DNA of 34,357 nt. It comes from an uncultured Candidatus Marinamargulisbacteria bacterium. Lineage in GTDB: Bacteria > Margulisbacteria > Riflemargulisbacteria > GWF2-35-9. Under the pieces are notes generated by a model. That model searched no databases, had not been told where the DNA came from, and saw nothing but the letters and a program-made list of their open reading frames with translations. Position 1 is the first letter of the stretch. The number at the start of each line of letters is the position of its first letter. Of the stretch, positions 1 to 6,003 are shown piece after piece. The stretch lies in NCBI GenBank assembly GCA_903897765.1, contig CAIUCY010000221.1, positions 1 to 34,357 on the forward strand. The letters run 5' to 3'. Position numbers and translations under genes: made by a program.

Positions 1-94
1 CACTCATTATTTCTCAAAGAAAGGAGGTGAGCATGGTCAGGTTATAAATGATTTACCCGATGCCATTACGGTCAGGTTTTTAAATGATTTGACA
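1..94. mobile_element. Probable end of an IS21-type insertion sequence (partial)
   Basis: A ~20 bp motif (GGTCAGGTTataaatgattt) is present at 35-54 and again, nearly identical, at 70-90, followed by TGACA ending at 94. Tandem terminal repeats of about this length ending in CA are a known feature of IS21-family ends, and a multicopy element would explain why the contig stops here. No transposase is visible because the window starts inside the element. Family assignment is inference; only the paired repeat is seen directly. Confidence 0.35.
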
Positions 95-248
95 CGAAAT
101 GAAGAAACGTTCAAGCGGAAGTTTGTTGCCGCGGACCCGTCTTCGCCTTTCAGGCTTCGCCGAGGCAAGCTGGACTCTCCGGTTCGAGCCCTTCATATTC
201 ATATAAGGTTCCATTAGAAAAGAAAGGTAACGTTTTAGGGAGTTTCGT

Positions 249-334
249 TGGTGCCGCGGACTGGACTCGAACCAGCACATCTGTAAGGACACCAGCACCT
301 CAAGCTGGCGTGTCTACCATTCCACCACCGCGGC
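249..334 (-). tRNA. tRNA-Leu (anticodon GAG)
   Basis: Read on the minus strand, the gene begins GCCGCGG at 334 and ends CCGCGGC-A-CCA at 249, giving a perfect 7 bp acceptor stem and an encoded CCA tail. The anticodon stem-loop CCAGC-TTGAGGT-GCTGG places GAG at positions 34-36. A long variable arm (around TGTCCTTACAGATG) makes it a class II tRNA, as expected for leucine, and the T-arm carries GGTTCGAGTCC. Length is 86 nt including CCA. Confidence 0.95.
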
Positions 335-366
335 ACGTTATCGGTGTTCGGTCAGTATATCAAACT

Positions 367-1044
367 TTATTTTGATGAACAATAAGCCACAACGGTGAAT
401 TCGCCCTTCAGCGTCGAGGCCTCGATCTGGTCGGCAACCTCGGAAGCGATGCCCCGCCAACTCGTTTCATAGTTTTTGGTCAGCTCTTTGACGACAAAAA
501 CCAGTAGCTCTGGGTTCGACGTCGCCAACCATCGCAAAGTCTTCACGATACGCATCGGTGACTCATAAAACGCAATCGGATGTTGGCCTGAATCTAGAAG
601 GGCAAGCGCCTGTTTTCGGTCTTTGGTCTTGGTCGGCCAGAACCCAAGGAATGAGAACTGGTTCAGCGGAAACCCCGACATCACCAGCGCCATCACAAAG
701 GCAGTCGGCCCAGGGATGGCTTCTACCTTCAGCCCCAGCTCATGAAAGAGATTCACCACCCGATATCCGGGATCGGCGATGAGCGGCATCCCCGCTTCGC
801 TAATGAGCGCGATCCGAAGATCTTTGGTTTGCAGTTCTTTTCGGAGTTCATCGACCCGTTTTTGTTCGTTGTAATTAAAATAAGACCGGAGCGGCTTCCC
901 GATCGACAGGCTCGACAGCAATCGCCCCGCGGTTCGGGTGTCCTCACAGAGAACAAAATCACAGGATTTTAGCGCCTCGATCGTCCTCGCAGGGATATCA
1001 AGCGGATTGCCAATACTGATGCCACATAGAATTAATGAAGACAT
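367..1044 (-). CDS. rsmI: 16S rRNA (cytidine1402-2'-O)-methyltransferase RsmI
   Basis: SAM-dependent tetrapyrrole-methylase-fold enzyme that 2'-O-methylates C1402 in the 16S rRNA decoding centre. Visible family motifs are the N-terminal GNPLDIPARTIEAL, CEDTR (~34-38), the glycine-rich SEAGMPLIADPGY (~83-95), GPTAFVMALVMSGFP (~110-124) and FYESPMRI (~160). At 225 residues it contains the whole catalytic domain but lacks the C-terminal extension of the usual ~275-290 residue proteins; several phyla have this short form. The first ATG directly precedes the conserved N-terminus. It is followed downstream by tRNA-Leu on the same strand. Confidence 0.93.
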   Translation of the reverse strand: MSSLILCGISIGNPLDIPARTIEALKSCDFVLCEDTRTAGRLLSSLSIGKPLRSYFNYNEQKRVDELRKELQTKDLRIALISEAGMPLIADPGYRVVNLFHELGLKVEAIPGPTAFVMALVMSGFPLNQFSFLGFWPTKTKDRKQALALLDSGQHPIAFYESPMRIVKTLRWLATSNPELLVFVVKELTKNYETSWRGIASEVADQIEASTLKGEFTVVAYCSSK

Positions 1045-1057
1045 GTTGTTAATAAAA

Positions 1058-1172
1058 ACAAGGCAGTCGGGAGAATGAGTGCAAGGCGTAATGGAGTGAG
1101 TCCCGTAGGCGTACTTTTGGTACGTCGAGGAGTGAACGACAGCGACAACACAGCAATCGTTTTTCCGACAAC
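1058..1172. repeat. Palindrome-centred intergenic repeat
   Basis: The core CGTAC-TTTTG-GTACG (about 1108-1124) is a perfect short hairpin. The outer arms, GTCGGGAGAA near 1066 and TTTTTCCGAC near 1162, are imperfect inverted repeats of each other. This arrangement, a GTAC palindrome inside a longer dyad of ~115 bp, resembles dispersed intergenic repeats seen in several bacterial groups. There is no coding potential; it separates rsmI from the bactofilin gene. Only one copy is in the window, so its repeated nature is inferred. Confidence 0.35.
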
Positions 1173-1176
1173 TTGT

Positions 1177-1554
1177 TCAAGCTTTAGCGACTTTGGCGGG
1201 TGAAATCAGATCCATATTCACATTGCCCTCGAAGGTCGCGCCTTCGTCGATGGTCAATTTTTTACCTCGAATGTCACCCGTGATTTTGCCCGTCGACAGG
1301 ATGTCGATGCTTTCGACCACGTCGATATCACCCTCAACTTCGCCAGCAACCACCACACGCATGGCATGAATATTTCCTTTAACCACACTCTTAAAGCCGA
1401 CAAATACCGTCCCCTGCGAATTGATCTCACCGGAGTAGCCCCCCTCAAGGCGAATAGAACCTCCCGCGTGTATGACCCCCGTCAAAAGCGAGTCTATCCC
1501 GACGATGGTCTGTATCGTTTCGTCGATCTTATAGTTGGGCTTAATCAGTTTCAT
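1177..1554 (-). CDS. Bactofilin family cytoskeletal protein
   Basis: Small polymer-forming protein of the bactofilin (DUF583) family, which forms cytoplasmic, often membrane-associated, nucleotide-free filaments that organise cell-wall synthesis, stalks or motility machinery. The 125-residue sequence is almost entirely right-handed beta-helix rungs with regularly spaced Gly/Val (TVFVGFKSVVKGNIHAMRV, VVAGEVEGDIDVVESIDIL, STGKITGDIRGKKLTIDEG), from ~22 to ~115, flanked by short disordered tails as is normal. The length is typical. The start is the ATG lying 8 nt after a consensus -10 box, so the transcript is probably leaderless. The partners cannot be told from the context. Confidence 0.93.
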   Translation of the reverse strand: MKLIKPNYKIDETIQTIVGIDSLLTGVIHAGGSIRLEGGYSGEINSQGTVFVGFKSVVKGNIHAMRVVVAGEVEGDIDVVESIDILSTGKITGDIRGKKLTIDEGATFEGNVNMDLISPAKVAKA

Positions 1555-1562
1555 CGGAGGAT

Positions 1563-1568
1563 ATTATA
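1563..1568 (-). promoter_or_regulatory. -10 box of the bactofilin gene, leaderless type
   Basis: A perfect TATAAT on the minus strand ends 8 nt before the ATG at 1554. Transcription would begin at or next to the A of the start codon, leaving no room for a ribosome-binding site. The -35 region is weak. Confidence 0.55.
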
Positions 1569-1638
1569 TACTAAGACTTAATTTTTTCGTAAAACAATTT
1601 TTGTCTTAGTTATGCTGAACTGTTGGTCGAAGCATACC

Positions 1639-1676
1639 CTTATTTTGTCTTTGATACAAAGCAAGGAAAAATGAAG
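1639..1676. repeat. Degenerate copy of the TTTGTcttgatACAAA intergenic repeat
   Basis: TTTTGTCTTTGATACAAAGCAAGGAAAAATGAAG here is a diverged version of the hairpin repeat at 21124-21158 (TTACTTTGT, cttgat, ACAAAGTAA, then GCAAAAATCAAG). It lies in the intergenic space between the bactofilin and brnT genes, which otherwise shows no coding signal. Confidence 0.45.
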
Positions 1677-1802
1677 TGTTCATCTGCTTTTTACGGGGAA
1701 ATTTGCGGTCACACTTTGTTGCCACAAACGATGAACTTTTTCCAATGTATGTTTCTACCGAATTTACCTTTAATGCTTCATTTCTTTTATAAATAATATT
1801 GG

Positions 1803-1808
1803 TATAAT
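1803..1808 (+). promoter_or_regulatory. -10 box of the brnT-brnA-aroE-gspE transcript, leaderless type
   Basis: TATAAT ends 8 nt before the ATG of brnT (1817). No Shine-Dalgarno sequence lies between them, so the mRNA is probably leaderless. No good -35 hexamer is seen (best TTTCTT with a 16 bp spacer), as would suit a promoter under autoregulation or with an activator. Confidence 0.5.
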
Positions 1809-1816
1809 TATCGTAC

Positions 1817-2092
1817 ATGTTTCATGAATTTGAGTATGATGAAGGCAAGAACCGTCTAAACAGGGAAAAGCATGGCATTGATTTTATTTCGTGCCAACAA
1901 CTTTGGCGTTCACCCCACGTCATCTTCCCTGCACAGCATGGATTTGAGAATCGATTTGCCATAATTGGGATATTAGGAACAAAATACTACACCTGTATAT
2001 TTTGTTATAGAGGGAATTCCGTTCGGATTATCAGTTGCAGGCGATCCAGAAATAAGGAGGTTAGTCTATATGTCGACAATAAAACAACCTAG
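1817..2092 (+). CDS. brnT: BrnT family toxin (first copy)
   Basis: Type II toxin, a RelE-fold ribonuclease that inhibits translation when free of its BrnA antitoxin. The 91-residue sequence shows the BrnT hallmarks: FEYDEGKNRLNREKHGIDF (the WDxxKxxxNxxKHGxxF pattern, ~5-23), an ENRFAIIG strand and the C-terminal VRIISCRRSRNKE (RxISAR-like, ~70-82) carrying conserved basic residues. It overlaps brnA by 23 bp. Length is normal and the family core is intact, so activity is plausible. A second, divergent BrnT lies at 14932-15219. Confidence 0.9.
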   Translation: MFHEFEYDEGKNRLNREKHGIDFISCQQLWRSPHVIFPAQHGFENRFAIIGILGTKYYTCIFCYRGNSVRIISCRRSRNKEVSLYVDNKTT

Positions 2093-2285
2093 CAATGTTA
2101 ATGAATTTGATGAATATTTTGAAGATCATGATATTGCGGATCTTCTTGATACAAAAAATCGACGCATCAATGTTGATATGCCGGCAACGTTTCTTTTCCA
2201 GCTTGATCAAAAGGCTAAAGCGCTTGGCGTATCTAGGCAGTCTTTAGTTAAGCTTTGGTTGGCTGAAAAATTAAATATAGTATGA
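2070..2285 (+). CDS. brnA: BrnA-type antitoxin (ribbon-helix-helix)
   Basis: Antitoxin partner of the preceding BrnT, 71 residues. The N-terminal half is acidic and probably wraps the toxin (FDEYFEDHDIADLL); the C-terminal half is a ribbon-helix-helix DNA-binding domain (RRINVDMPATFLFQLDQKA, then ALGVSRQSLVKLWLAEKL), normally used to repress its own promoter. The start at 2070 overlaps brnT. Its stop overlaps the aroE start by ATGA (2282-2285), so the pair sits upstream of, and is translationally coupled to, a housekeeping gene. Confidence 0.85.
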   Translation: MSTIKQPSNVNEFDEYFEDHDIADLLDTKNRRINVDMPATFLFQLDQKAKALGVSRQSLVKLWLAEKLNIV

Positions 2286-3112
2286 CAATACACCCCTATG
2301 CCGTCATCGGTTGGCCGCTTGGCTACTCATTGTCCCCCCTTCTTCATAACGCTTTTTTTAAAAAAGAGGGCATCGACGCAACCTACACCTCCGTGCCCCT
2401 CACGCTTGATGAGCTTGGACCGTGGGTAAACGCGAAAGCCTTTTCTGGGTTTAATGTGACGGTTCCTCACAAAGAGAACATACTCCCCTTTCTGGACGAA
2501 CTCTCTGACAGTGCTAGCGCCATCGGGGCGATCAACACGGTCAAAAATGTGAACGGGCATCTCCGTGCGACCAACACCGACTCCCCTGGGTTTACGCTGA
2601 TGCTAAAGGAAGACCTTGGCCTTTCAATGAAGGGGCTTAATATCCTTCTACTCGGTGCCGGCGGTGCCTCTCGGGCCATTACCTACTCAGCCGGTCTTGA
2701 AGGCGCAAGCTGTATTCATGTGTTTGACACAGATACCAGCAAAAGTGAGTCACTCAAGTCTCACTTCGCGTCACTCCCGATCGAGTTAATTCCTTCTATT
2801 GGCAGGTTAAGCGGAACGCTTCCCCTTGTCGATCTTGTCATTAACGCCACCCCCGTTGGCATGGAAGCCACAGTCGATATCAGTATTCTTTCCGCCGACG
2901 ACCTTGCCCAGTTAAAACCCACCACCCCCGTCGTGGACATCATTTATGTCCCTGCGGAAACCAAGCTCCTTCGACTGGCCAGAGAGCGAGGCTTGCCGAC
3001 CTGTAACGGACTTGGGATGCTTGCCGCTCAAGGCATACTCGCCGAAGAATTTTGGTTTGGGAAACGCCTTGATTACGCCACGGCCAAAGACCTCCTTTCG
3101 AAAAATGTCTGA
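2282..3112 (+). CDS. aroE: Shikimate dehydrogenase (NADP+)
   Basis: Reduces 3-dehydroshikimate to shikimate with NADPH in the chorismate/aromatic amino acid pathway; cytosolic. The 276-residue protein has the complete family layout: the substrate domain with SLSPLLHNAFF (~16-26) and GFNVTVPHKENILPF (~57-71; catalytic Lys in PHK), NTDSPGF (~97), the Rossmann loop LLGAGGASRA (~122-131), VINATPVGM (~180) and CNGLGMLAAQG (~240). Normal length, nothing missing. The ATG overlaps the stop of the brnA antitoxin, and the reading frame overlaps the next gene by 8 bp, so expression depends on the upstream TA promoter unless an internal one exists. Confidence 0.96.
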   Translation: MTIHPYAVIGWPLGYSLSPLLHNAFFKKEGIDATYTSVPLTLDELGPWVNAKAFSGFNVTVPHKENILPFLDELSDSASAIGAINTVKNVNGHLRATNTDSPGFTLMLKEDLGLSMKGLNILLLGAGGASRAITYSAGLEGASCIHVFDTDTSKSESLKSHFASLPIELIPSIGRLSGTLPLVDLVINATPVGMEATVDISILSADDLAQLKPTTPVVDIIYVPAETKLLRLARERGLPTCNGLGMLAAQGILAEEFWFGKRLDYATAKDLLSKNV

Positions 3113-4031
3113 TTTCAACCCTGTGTATACGGCCAATTGGCTTATCGAAGAAGCCCTTCAAAAAGGCGCAAGTGACATTCACCTTCACCTCGATGCCGAG
3201 CAAGGACATTTATCGTTTCGGATCGATGGGGACTTACTGCCCATTACCTCTTGGGATAAAGCTGATTTCTTTCTGCTTGTTAACCGCATCAAAGTCCTCT
3301 TTCAACTGGGCACCGGACAACAAACCCAACCTCAGGACGGGCGGCTCGTTTGGGGCGAAGGCGAACAGAAACGAGACTTTCGCATCTCGTTGATCCCAAC
3401 CCTTCACGGTGAAAGTCTCGTCATTCGCATCCTCGCTACAAGGCAACAGATCCCCACGCTTCAAGAACTCGGAATGCCGGACACCCTTATTGAAAACGTC
3501 GAAGACCTGCTTCGATCCAAAGAAGGGCTTATTCTTGCCACCGGTCCGACGGGTAGCGGCAAAACGACCACACTTTACTCGCTTTTACTGCGACTCCAAG
3601 CCCTTCGCCCCCACCTTCATATCGTCTCGATCGAAGACCCCGTTGAAGTCGAATTGCAGGGGCTGACCCAAACCCAAATCCATGAGTCACTCGGGTTGAC
3701 CTTCCCCACATTACTTCGCTCCATTCTTCGCCATGACCCTGATGTGATATTATTGGGCGAGATCCGTGATGAAGAAACGGCCGCCATTGCTGTCCGCGCC
3801 GCCATGACCGGACATCTCGTCCTTGCCAGTCTACATAGCCTCGATAATGACAACGCTATTTCACGCTTTATTGAACTAGGGGTTGCCCCGCTTCTCTTTG
3901 CAGATGCATTGTTGCTCATCATCAATCAACGGCTTCACAAACGACCGGACACGGCTGGTCGACAGGGCGACTTTACTTGGCTTATGCCTGATGATAATAA
4001 GCGCGCCGAAATTAAGCGATTAGGACGTTAA
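3105..4031 (+). CDS. Short GspE/PilB/PilT-type secretion/pilus ATPase
   Basis: Hexameric ATPase of the type II secretion/type IV pilus superfamily, which drives pilin polymerisation or retraction at the inner membrane. The ATG at 3105 gives 308 residues and overlaps aroE by 8 bp; upstream in-frame codons lie inside aroE and are ignored. Visible: the N2-type domain (ASDIHLHLD, FRIDGDL), Walker A GPTGSGKTTTLYS (~145-157), the Asp box SIEDPVE, Walker B PDVILLGEIRDEETA, and the His box GHLVLASLHSLD. It lacks the N1 domain and the tetracysteine zinc motif of GspE/PilB, and ends ~25 residues after NQRL, shorter than PilT. The 3' end abuts a repeat, so the C-terminus may have been trimmed. Confidence 0.88.
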   Translation: MSDFNPVYTANWLIEEALQKGASDIHLHLDAEQGHLSFRIDGDLLPITSWDKADFFLLVNRIKVLFQLGTGQQTQPQDGRLVWGEGEQKRDFRISLIPTLHGESLVIRILATRQQIPTLQELGMPDTLIENVEDLLRSKEGLILATGPTGSGKTTTLYSLLLRLQALRPHLHIVSIEDPVEVELQGLTQTQIHESLGLTFPTLLRSILRHDPDVILLGEIRDEETAAIAVRAAMTGHLVLASLHSLDNDNAISRFIELGVAPLLFADALLLIINQRLHKRPDTAGRQGDFTWLMPDDNKRAEIKRLGR

Positions 4032-4038
4032 TTACCGA

Positions 4039-4155
4039 CCCACGATTTTGGCTAATCAAAGAGGACGGGGCTGGGGTCACTGAGGTGTCTGGGGTCACTG
4101 AGCGAAGTCGAAGTGCCGCCCCACCACTGCGCAATTGGCGATCTCATCCATGCGT
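4039..4155. repeat. Direct repeat copy A (fliJ-tail-like), left border of TA island
   Basis: From 4039, CCACGATTTTGGCTAATC and the following ~25 bases are identical to 5513 onward. After a 21 bp local expansion (GGGGTCACTG duplicated), the similarity continues through the 3' end of fliJ. Translated on the minus strand this copy reads DEIANCAVVGRHFDFA, against DEIANRAVVVGRHFDFA in real fliJ. It is thus a diverged duplicate of the last ~17 fliJ codons plus its downstream flank, placed right after the gspE stop. Confidence 0.8.
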
Positions 4156-4179
4156 TTTCATAAAACACCCAGCTTATTT

Positions 4180-4200
4180 TGTAGCTACATGTGGTACAAT
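4180..4200 (+). promoter_or_regulatory. Operator-like palindrome and -10 box of the RelB/ParE-like module
   Basis: TGTAGCTACA (4180-4189) is a perfect 10 bp palindrome, followed closely by TACAAT (4195-4200) as a likely -10. The antitoxin start is 28 nt further on and has a Shine-Dalgarno sequence (AAGGTG, 4214-4219). A palindrome at this place fits autorepression by a ribbon-helix-helix antitoxin. Confidence 0.45.
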
Positions 4201-4228
4201 GTAAACACAAAGGCAAGGTGATTACCAA

Positions 4229-4498
4229 ATGAAAACGGACATTATCCGAACGCGAATAGACGATGATATAAAAAAATCCTTCGATTCGATCATGCACCGG
4301 AAAGGGCTAACCGCCAGTAAAGTATTAAGAAACTTTATTATTGATTATATCGAACGTGAAAATATAAGCGAAAGAAGAGATCAAGAAACCGTTGAGGCTC
4401 TTGAACAAGTTAAACTCGGAAGTGTTGTCGATGGAGATGTCGTTATGAGTTGGCTAAAAACGTGGGGAACAGACGGCGAGAAAAAGCGATCCCTATGA
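4229..4498 (+). CDS. RelB/DinJ-type antitoxin
   Basis: 89-residue antitoxin. Residues ~5-42 form a ribbon-helix-helix domain of the RelB/DinJ kind (IRTRIDDDIKKSFDSIMHRK, GLTASKVLRNFIIDYIE); the rest is a charged toxin-binding tail. The ATG follows AAGGTG at good spacing. It should neutralise the ParE/RelE-type toxin that follows and repress the operon through the palindrome upstream. The stop overlaps the toxin start (ATGA, 4495-4498), the usual coupling in type II modules. The module sits between repeat copies A and B. Confidence 0.83.
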   Translation: MKTDIIRTRIDDDIKKSFDSIMHRKGLTASKVLRNFIIDYIERENISERRDQETVEALEQVKLGSVVDGDVVMSWLKTWGTDGEKKRSL

Positions 4499-4767
4499 TC
4501 CTTAACTATTCCAAAGAATCGGTTTTAGATTTAATTCGTTTAAGAGAGTTTATCGCTATGGATAACCCTGAAAATGCAAAAAAAGTTGCGTCTAAAATAA
4601 TCCAAAGCATTGAGGCCATCACAAATAATCCCTCGATAGGCAAAAGGCTTAGCCATTACGACAATGACGTTCGAGAGTTAAACTTAGACCGGTATGTATT
4701 CAGGTACTTAATTGAACAAAACATCATCACGATTTTAAGAATTTGGCACGGCAAAGAGTCAAAATAA
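4495..4767 (+). CDS. ParE/RelE superfamily toxin
   Basis: Type II toxin of the RelE/ParE fold. An in-frame codon exists upstream at 4450, but the ATG at 4495 overlapping the antitoxin stop yields a normal 91-residue toxin starting MILNYSKESVLDLIRLREFI. Family features: the N-terminal helix pair with ENAKKVASKIIQSIEAI, NPSIGKRL, then the beta strands VRELNLDRYVFRYLIEQN and ITILRIWHGKE (~75-88), the standard RelE/ParE C-terminal strand. ParE members poison gyrase and RelE members cleave mRNA on the ribosome; the sequence alone does not decide which. Confidence 0.85.
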   Translation: MILNYSKESVLDLIRLREFIAMDNPENAKKVASKIIQSIEAITNNPSIGKRLSHYDNDVRELNLDRYVFRYLIEQNIITILRIWHGKESK

Positions 4768-4769
4768 CT

Positions 4770-4808
4770 ACCGCCCCACCACCATTCAACGATTTTGGCT
4801 AATCAAAG
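4770..4808. repeat. Direct repeat copy B, junction between the two TA modules
   Basis: Contains CCGCCCCACCACCA (also at 5570-5583, in the fliJ tail) followed, after a short TTCAA linker, by CGATTTTGGCTAATCAAAG, the 19 bp core shared with copies A and C. The parts that in copies A and C lie ~60 bp apart are here directly joined in the opposite order, as expected at the junction of two tandem cassettes. It overlaps the stop of the HEPN gene. Confidence 0.7.
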
Positions 4809-5188
4809 GTTTCAAGCGTTAGGTTCAAGCCTCGCATTATTTCATCGAATGCTTTCTCTGCAACCGATACATCATCGTCTTTCAGTATTTCTGACTGGGG
4901 ATACCGAAGATCTTTGTGAAACTGGCTAAGTGTAATGACCGCATTATCTAGCCCCTCATAACACGCATTCCTATCAACAAGAATGCGGTAAAGTCGTTTT
5001 AAATCATGAATAAACGGAAAAGTGCCCTTACTTTCAATAATTTTCCCCTTCAAATACTTCTCTATGGCTTGATGAAAATGGTAGATAATAATATCAGAGT
5101 AGCCCTTCTCTCTTATTAGCAGATTTGCGGTTTCCGCATCATGTTTTGCAATTTCATACCAATAATCGGGTGTTTGGTCGTTTAGCAT
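4799..5188 (-). CDS. HEPN domain protein of a HEPN/MNT toxin-antitoxin pair
   Basis: 129-residue all-helical HEPN-domain protein (PF05168-like). Visible: DYWYEIAKHDAETANLLIRE (~8-27), IIIYHFHQAIEKYLKGKII (~35-53) and FPFIHDLKRLYRIL (~59-72). HEPN proteins paired with minimal nucleotidyltransferases act as RNase toxins or as the partner that the MNT modifies. It follows the MNT gene with a 7 bp overlap. Catalytic competence cannot be judged: the canonical Rx4-6H motif is not obvious. The stop codon lies in the CGATTTTGGCTAATC repeat, so the last residues come from the repeat. Confidence 0.85.
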   Translation of the reverse strand: MLNDQTPDYWYEIAKHDAETANLLIREKGYSDIIIYHFHQAIEKYLKGKIIESKGTFPFIHDLKRLYRILVDRNACYEGLDNAVITLSQFHKDLRYPQSEILKDDDVSVAEKAFDEIMRGLNLTLETFD

Positions 5189-5493
5189 GCAATTTGCTTT
5201 CCTTTAGTAAGTATTTCCGAGAAAATTCGCCATTGTTGTCGCAGCTTCAGAGCAAACTCATCTTCCGAATAGAACAAAATATCCACTGAATAATCTTTTG
5301 ACATTAACGCCTTTTCTAAATTTAGCGTTTCCTCCCGCTTATCTTTTACTTTATCTTTTAAAACAAGAATATCAATATCGCTATCCTCATGGGGAGTTCC
5401 CTCGGCATAGCTTCCAAATAAATACATTCGGCTTGGATTGCTGACACGTTTTATAATATCGAAAATGGAATCAAGTTGAAACTGTTCTAGCAT
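5182..5493 (-). CDS. Minimal nucleotidyltransferase (MNT) antitoxin
   Basis: 103-residue pol-beta-fold nucleotidyltransferase. The signature YLFGSYAEGTPHEDSDIDIL (~24-43) carries GS and the first two metal-binding aspartates (DxD), and VDILFYSED (~74-82) supplies the third acidic residue, so the active site looks complete. In HEPN/MNT systems this enzyme neutralises the HEPN toxin, in studied cases by adding AMP to it. The ATG at 5493 lies only 6 nt after a TATAAT box, so the transcript should be leaderless. Downstream the HEPN gene overlaps by 7 bp. Confidence 0.88.
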   Translation of the reverse strand: MLEQFQLDSIFDIIKRVSNPSRMYLFGSYAEGTPHEDSDIDILVLKDKVKDKREETLNLEKALMSKDYSVDILFYSEDEFALKLRQQWRIFSEILTKGKQIAC

Positions 5494-5499
5494 GGTTTA

Positions 5500-5505
5500 A
5501 TTATA
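5500..5505 (-). promoter_or_regulatory. -10 box of the MNT-HEPN module, leaderless type
   Basis: TATAAT on the minus strand ends 6 nt before the MNT start codon. Upstream, TTAGCC inside repeat copy C sits 18 bp away as a possible -35, so the repeat may supply part of the promoter. The segment TAGCCAAA-N15-TATAAT recurs with the same spacing upstream of the ABC ATPase gene at 17848-17876. Confidence 0.5.
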
Positions 5506-5510
5506 TAACC

Positions 5511-5605
5511 ACCCCACGATTTTGGCTAATCAAAGAGGACGGGGCTGGGGTCAAGCGAAGTCGAAGTGCCGCCCCACCACCACTGCCCGATTAGCGATCT
5601 CGTCC
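5511..5605. repeat. Direct repeat copy C, overlapping the native fliJ 3' end
   Basis: CCACGATTTTGGCTAATC and the following ~25 bases match copy A exactly; the similarity then runs through the fliJ stop codon and its last ~17 codons. Because fliJ is intact here, this is the likely parental copy and copies A and B are derived. Copies A to C bracket both toxin-antitoxin modules. Confidence 0.8.
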
Positions 5606-6003
5606 ATGGTCTTGCGTTCATCAATGAGCGTTTCGTATTGATATTGATCCCATTTTCGTTCCTTGAGGCGTTCCAGCGTTCGGATGGACTTTCGATTCTC
5701 AAGGATCTCAAGGCGCTTCTTTTCGATCTTAGTCTCATACTCTGCGATGAGTATCTTTTGATGATAAATTTGCCCCCGTGTTTCCGAGAGATGATGGTCT
5801 AATTGAATACGGTCCGCGACAAGAAAGGAGGTTTGCGTCCGTTGCTTTTCGTACTCATCGCTTAACTTTTTCTCAAAATAGAATTTCACATGGTCATGTT
5901 GATTTCGCTTAAATATTAGTCGGCTCATCTCTTGCCGAAGTAATTCCTCTCGCTTTTCTCGCAAGGTCAGGACCCGTTGAAGACTGTAGACGAACTTTTT
6001 CAT
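5551..6003 (-). CDS. fliJ: Flagellar FliJ protein
   Basis: 150-residue coiled-coil protein that sits in the centre of the FliI hexamer in the flagellar type III export apparatus, escorting chaperones and coupling ATPase activity to the export gate. The sequence is a continuous amphipathic coiled coil typical of the family (FVYSLQRVLTLREKREELLR, later KKRLEILENRKSIRTLERLK, then DQYQYETLIDERKTMDEIA). The length is right. The ATG overlaps the fliI stop (TGATG). The 3' end is shared with the direct repeats that bracket the toxin-antitoxin island downstream, yet the frame is intact. Confidence 0.9.
   Translation of the reverse strand: MKKFVYSLQRVLTLREKREELLRQEMSRLIFKRNQHDHVKFYFEKKLSDEYEKQRTQTSFLVADRIQLDHHLSETRGQIYHQKILIAEYETKIEKKRLEILENRKSIRTLERLKERKWDQYQYETLIDERKTMDEIANRAVVVGRHFDFA

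Noticed and set aside
100-200. Possible second tRNA upstream of tRNA-Leu, from GCCGCGGA and GGTTCGAGCCC
   Set aside because: No acceptor stem, anticodon arm or T-arm pairing could be formed on either strand.
1606-1818. 70-codon minus-strand frame between the bactofilin and brnT genes
   Set aside because: Its sequence (FFLALYQRQNKG) is the translation of the TTTGTcttgatACAAA repeat and it overlaps the brnT promoter.
2946-3104. Upstream in-frame extension of the secretion ATPase
   Set aside because: It lies wholly within aroE; the ATG at 3105 overlaps the aroE stop and gives the normal domain start.
4039-5605. CRISPR-like array
   Set aside because: Only three repeat copies at unequal distances, with genes rather than short spacers between them.
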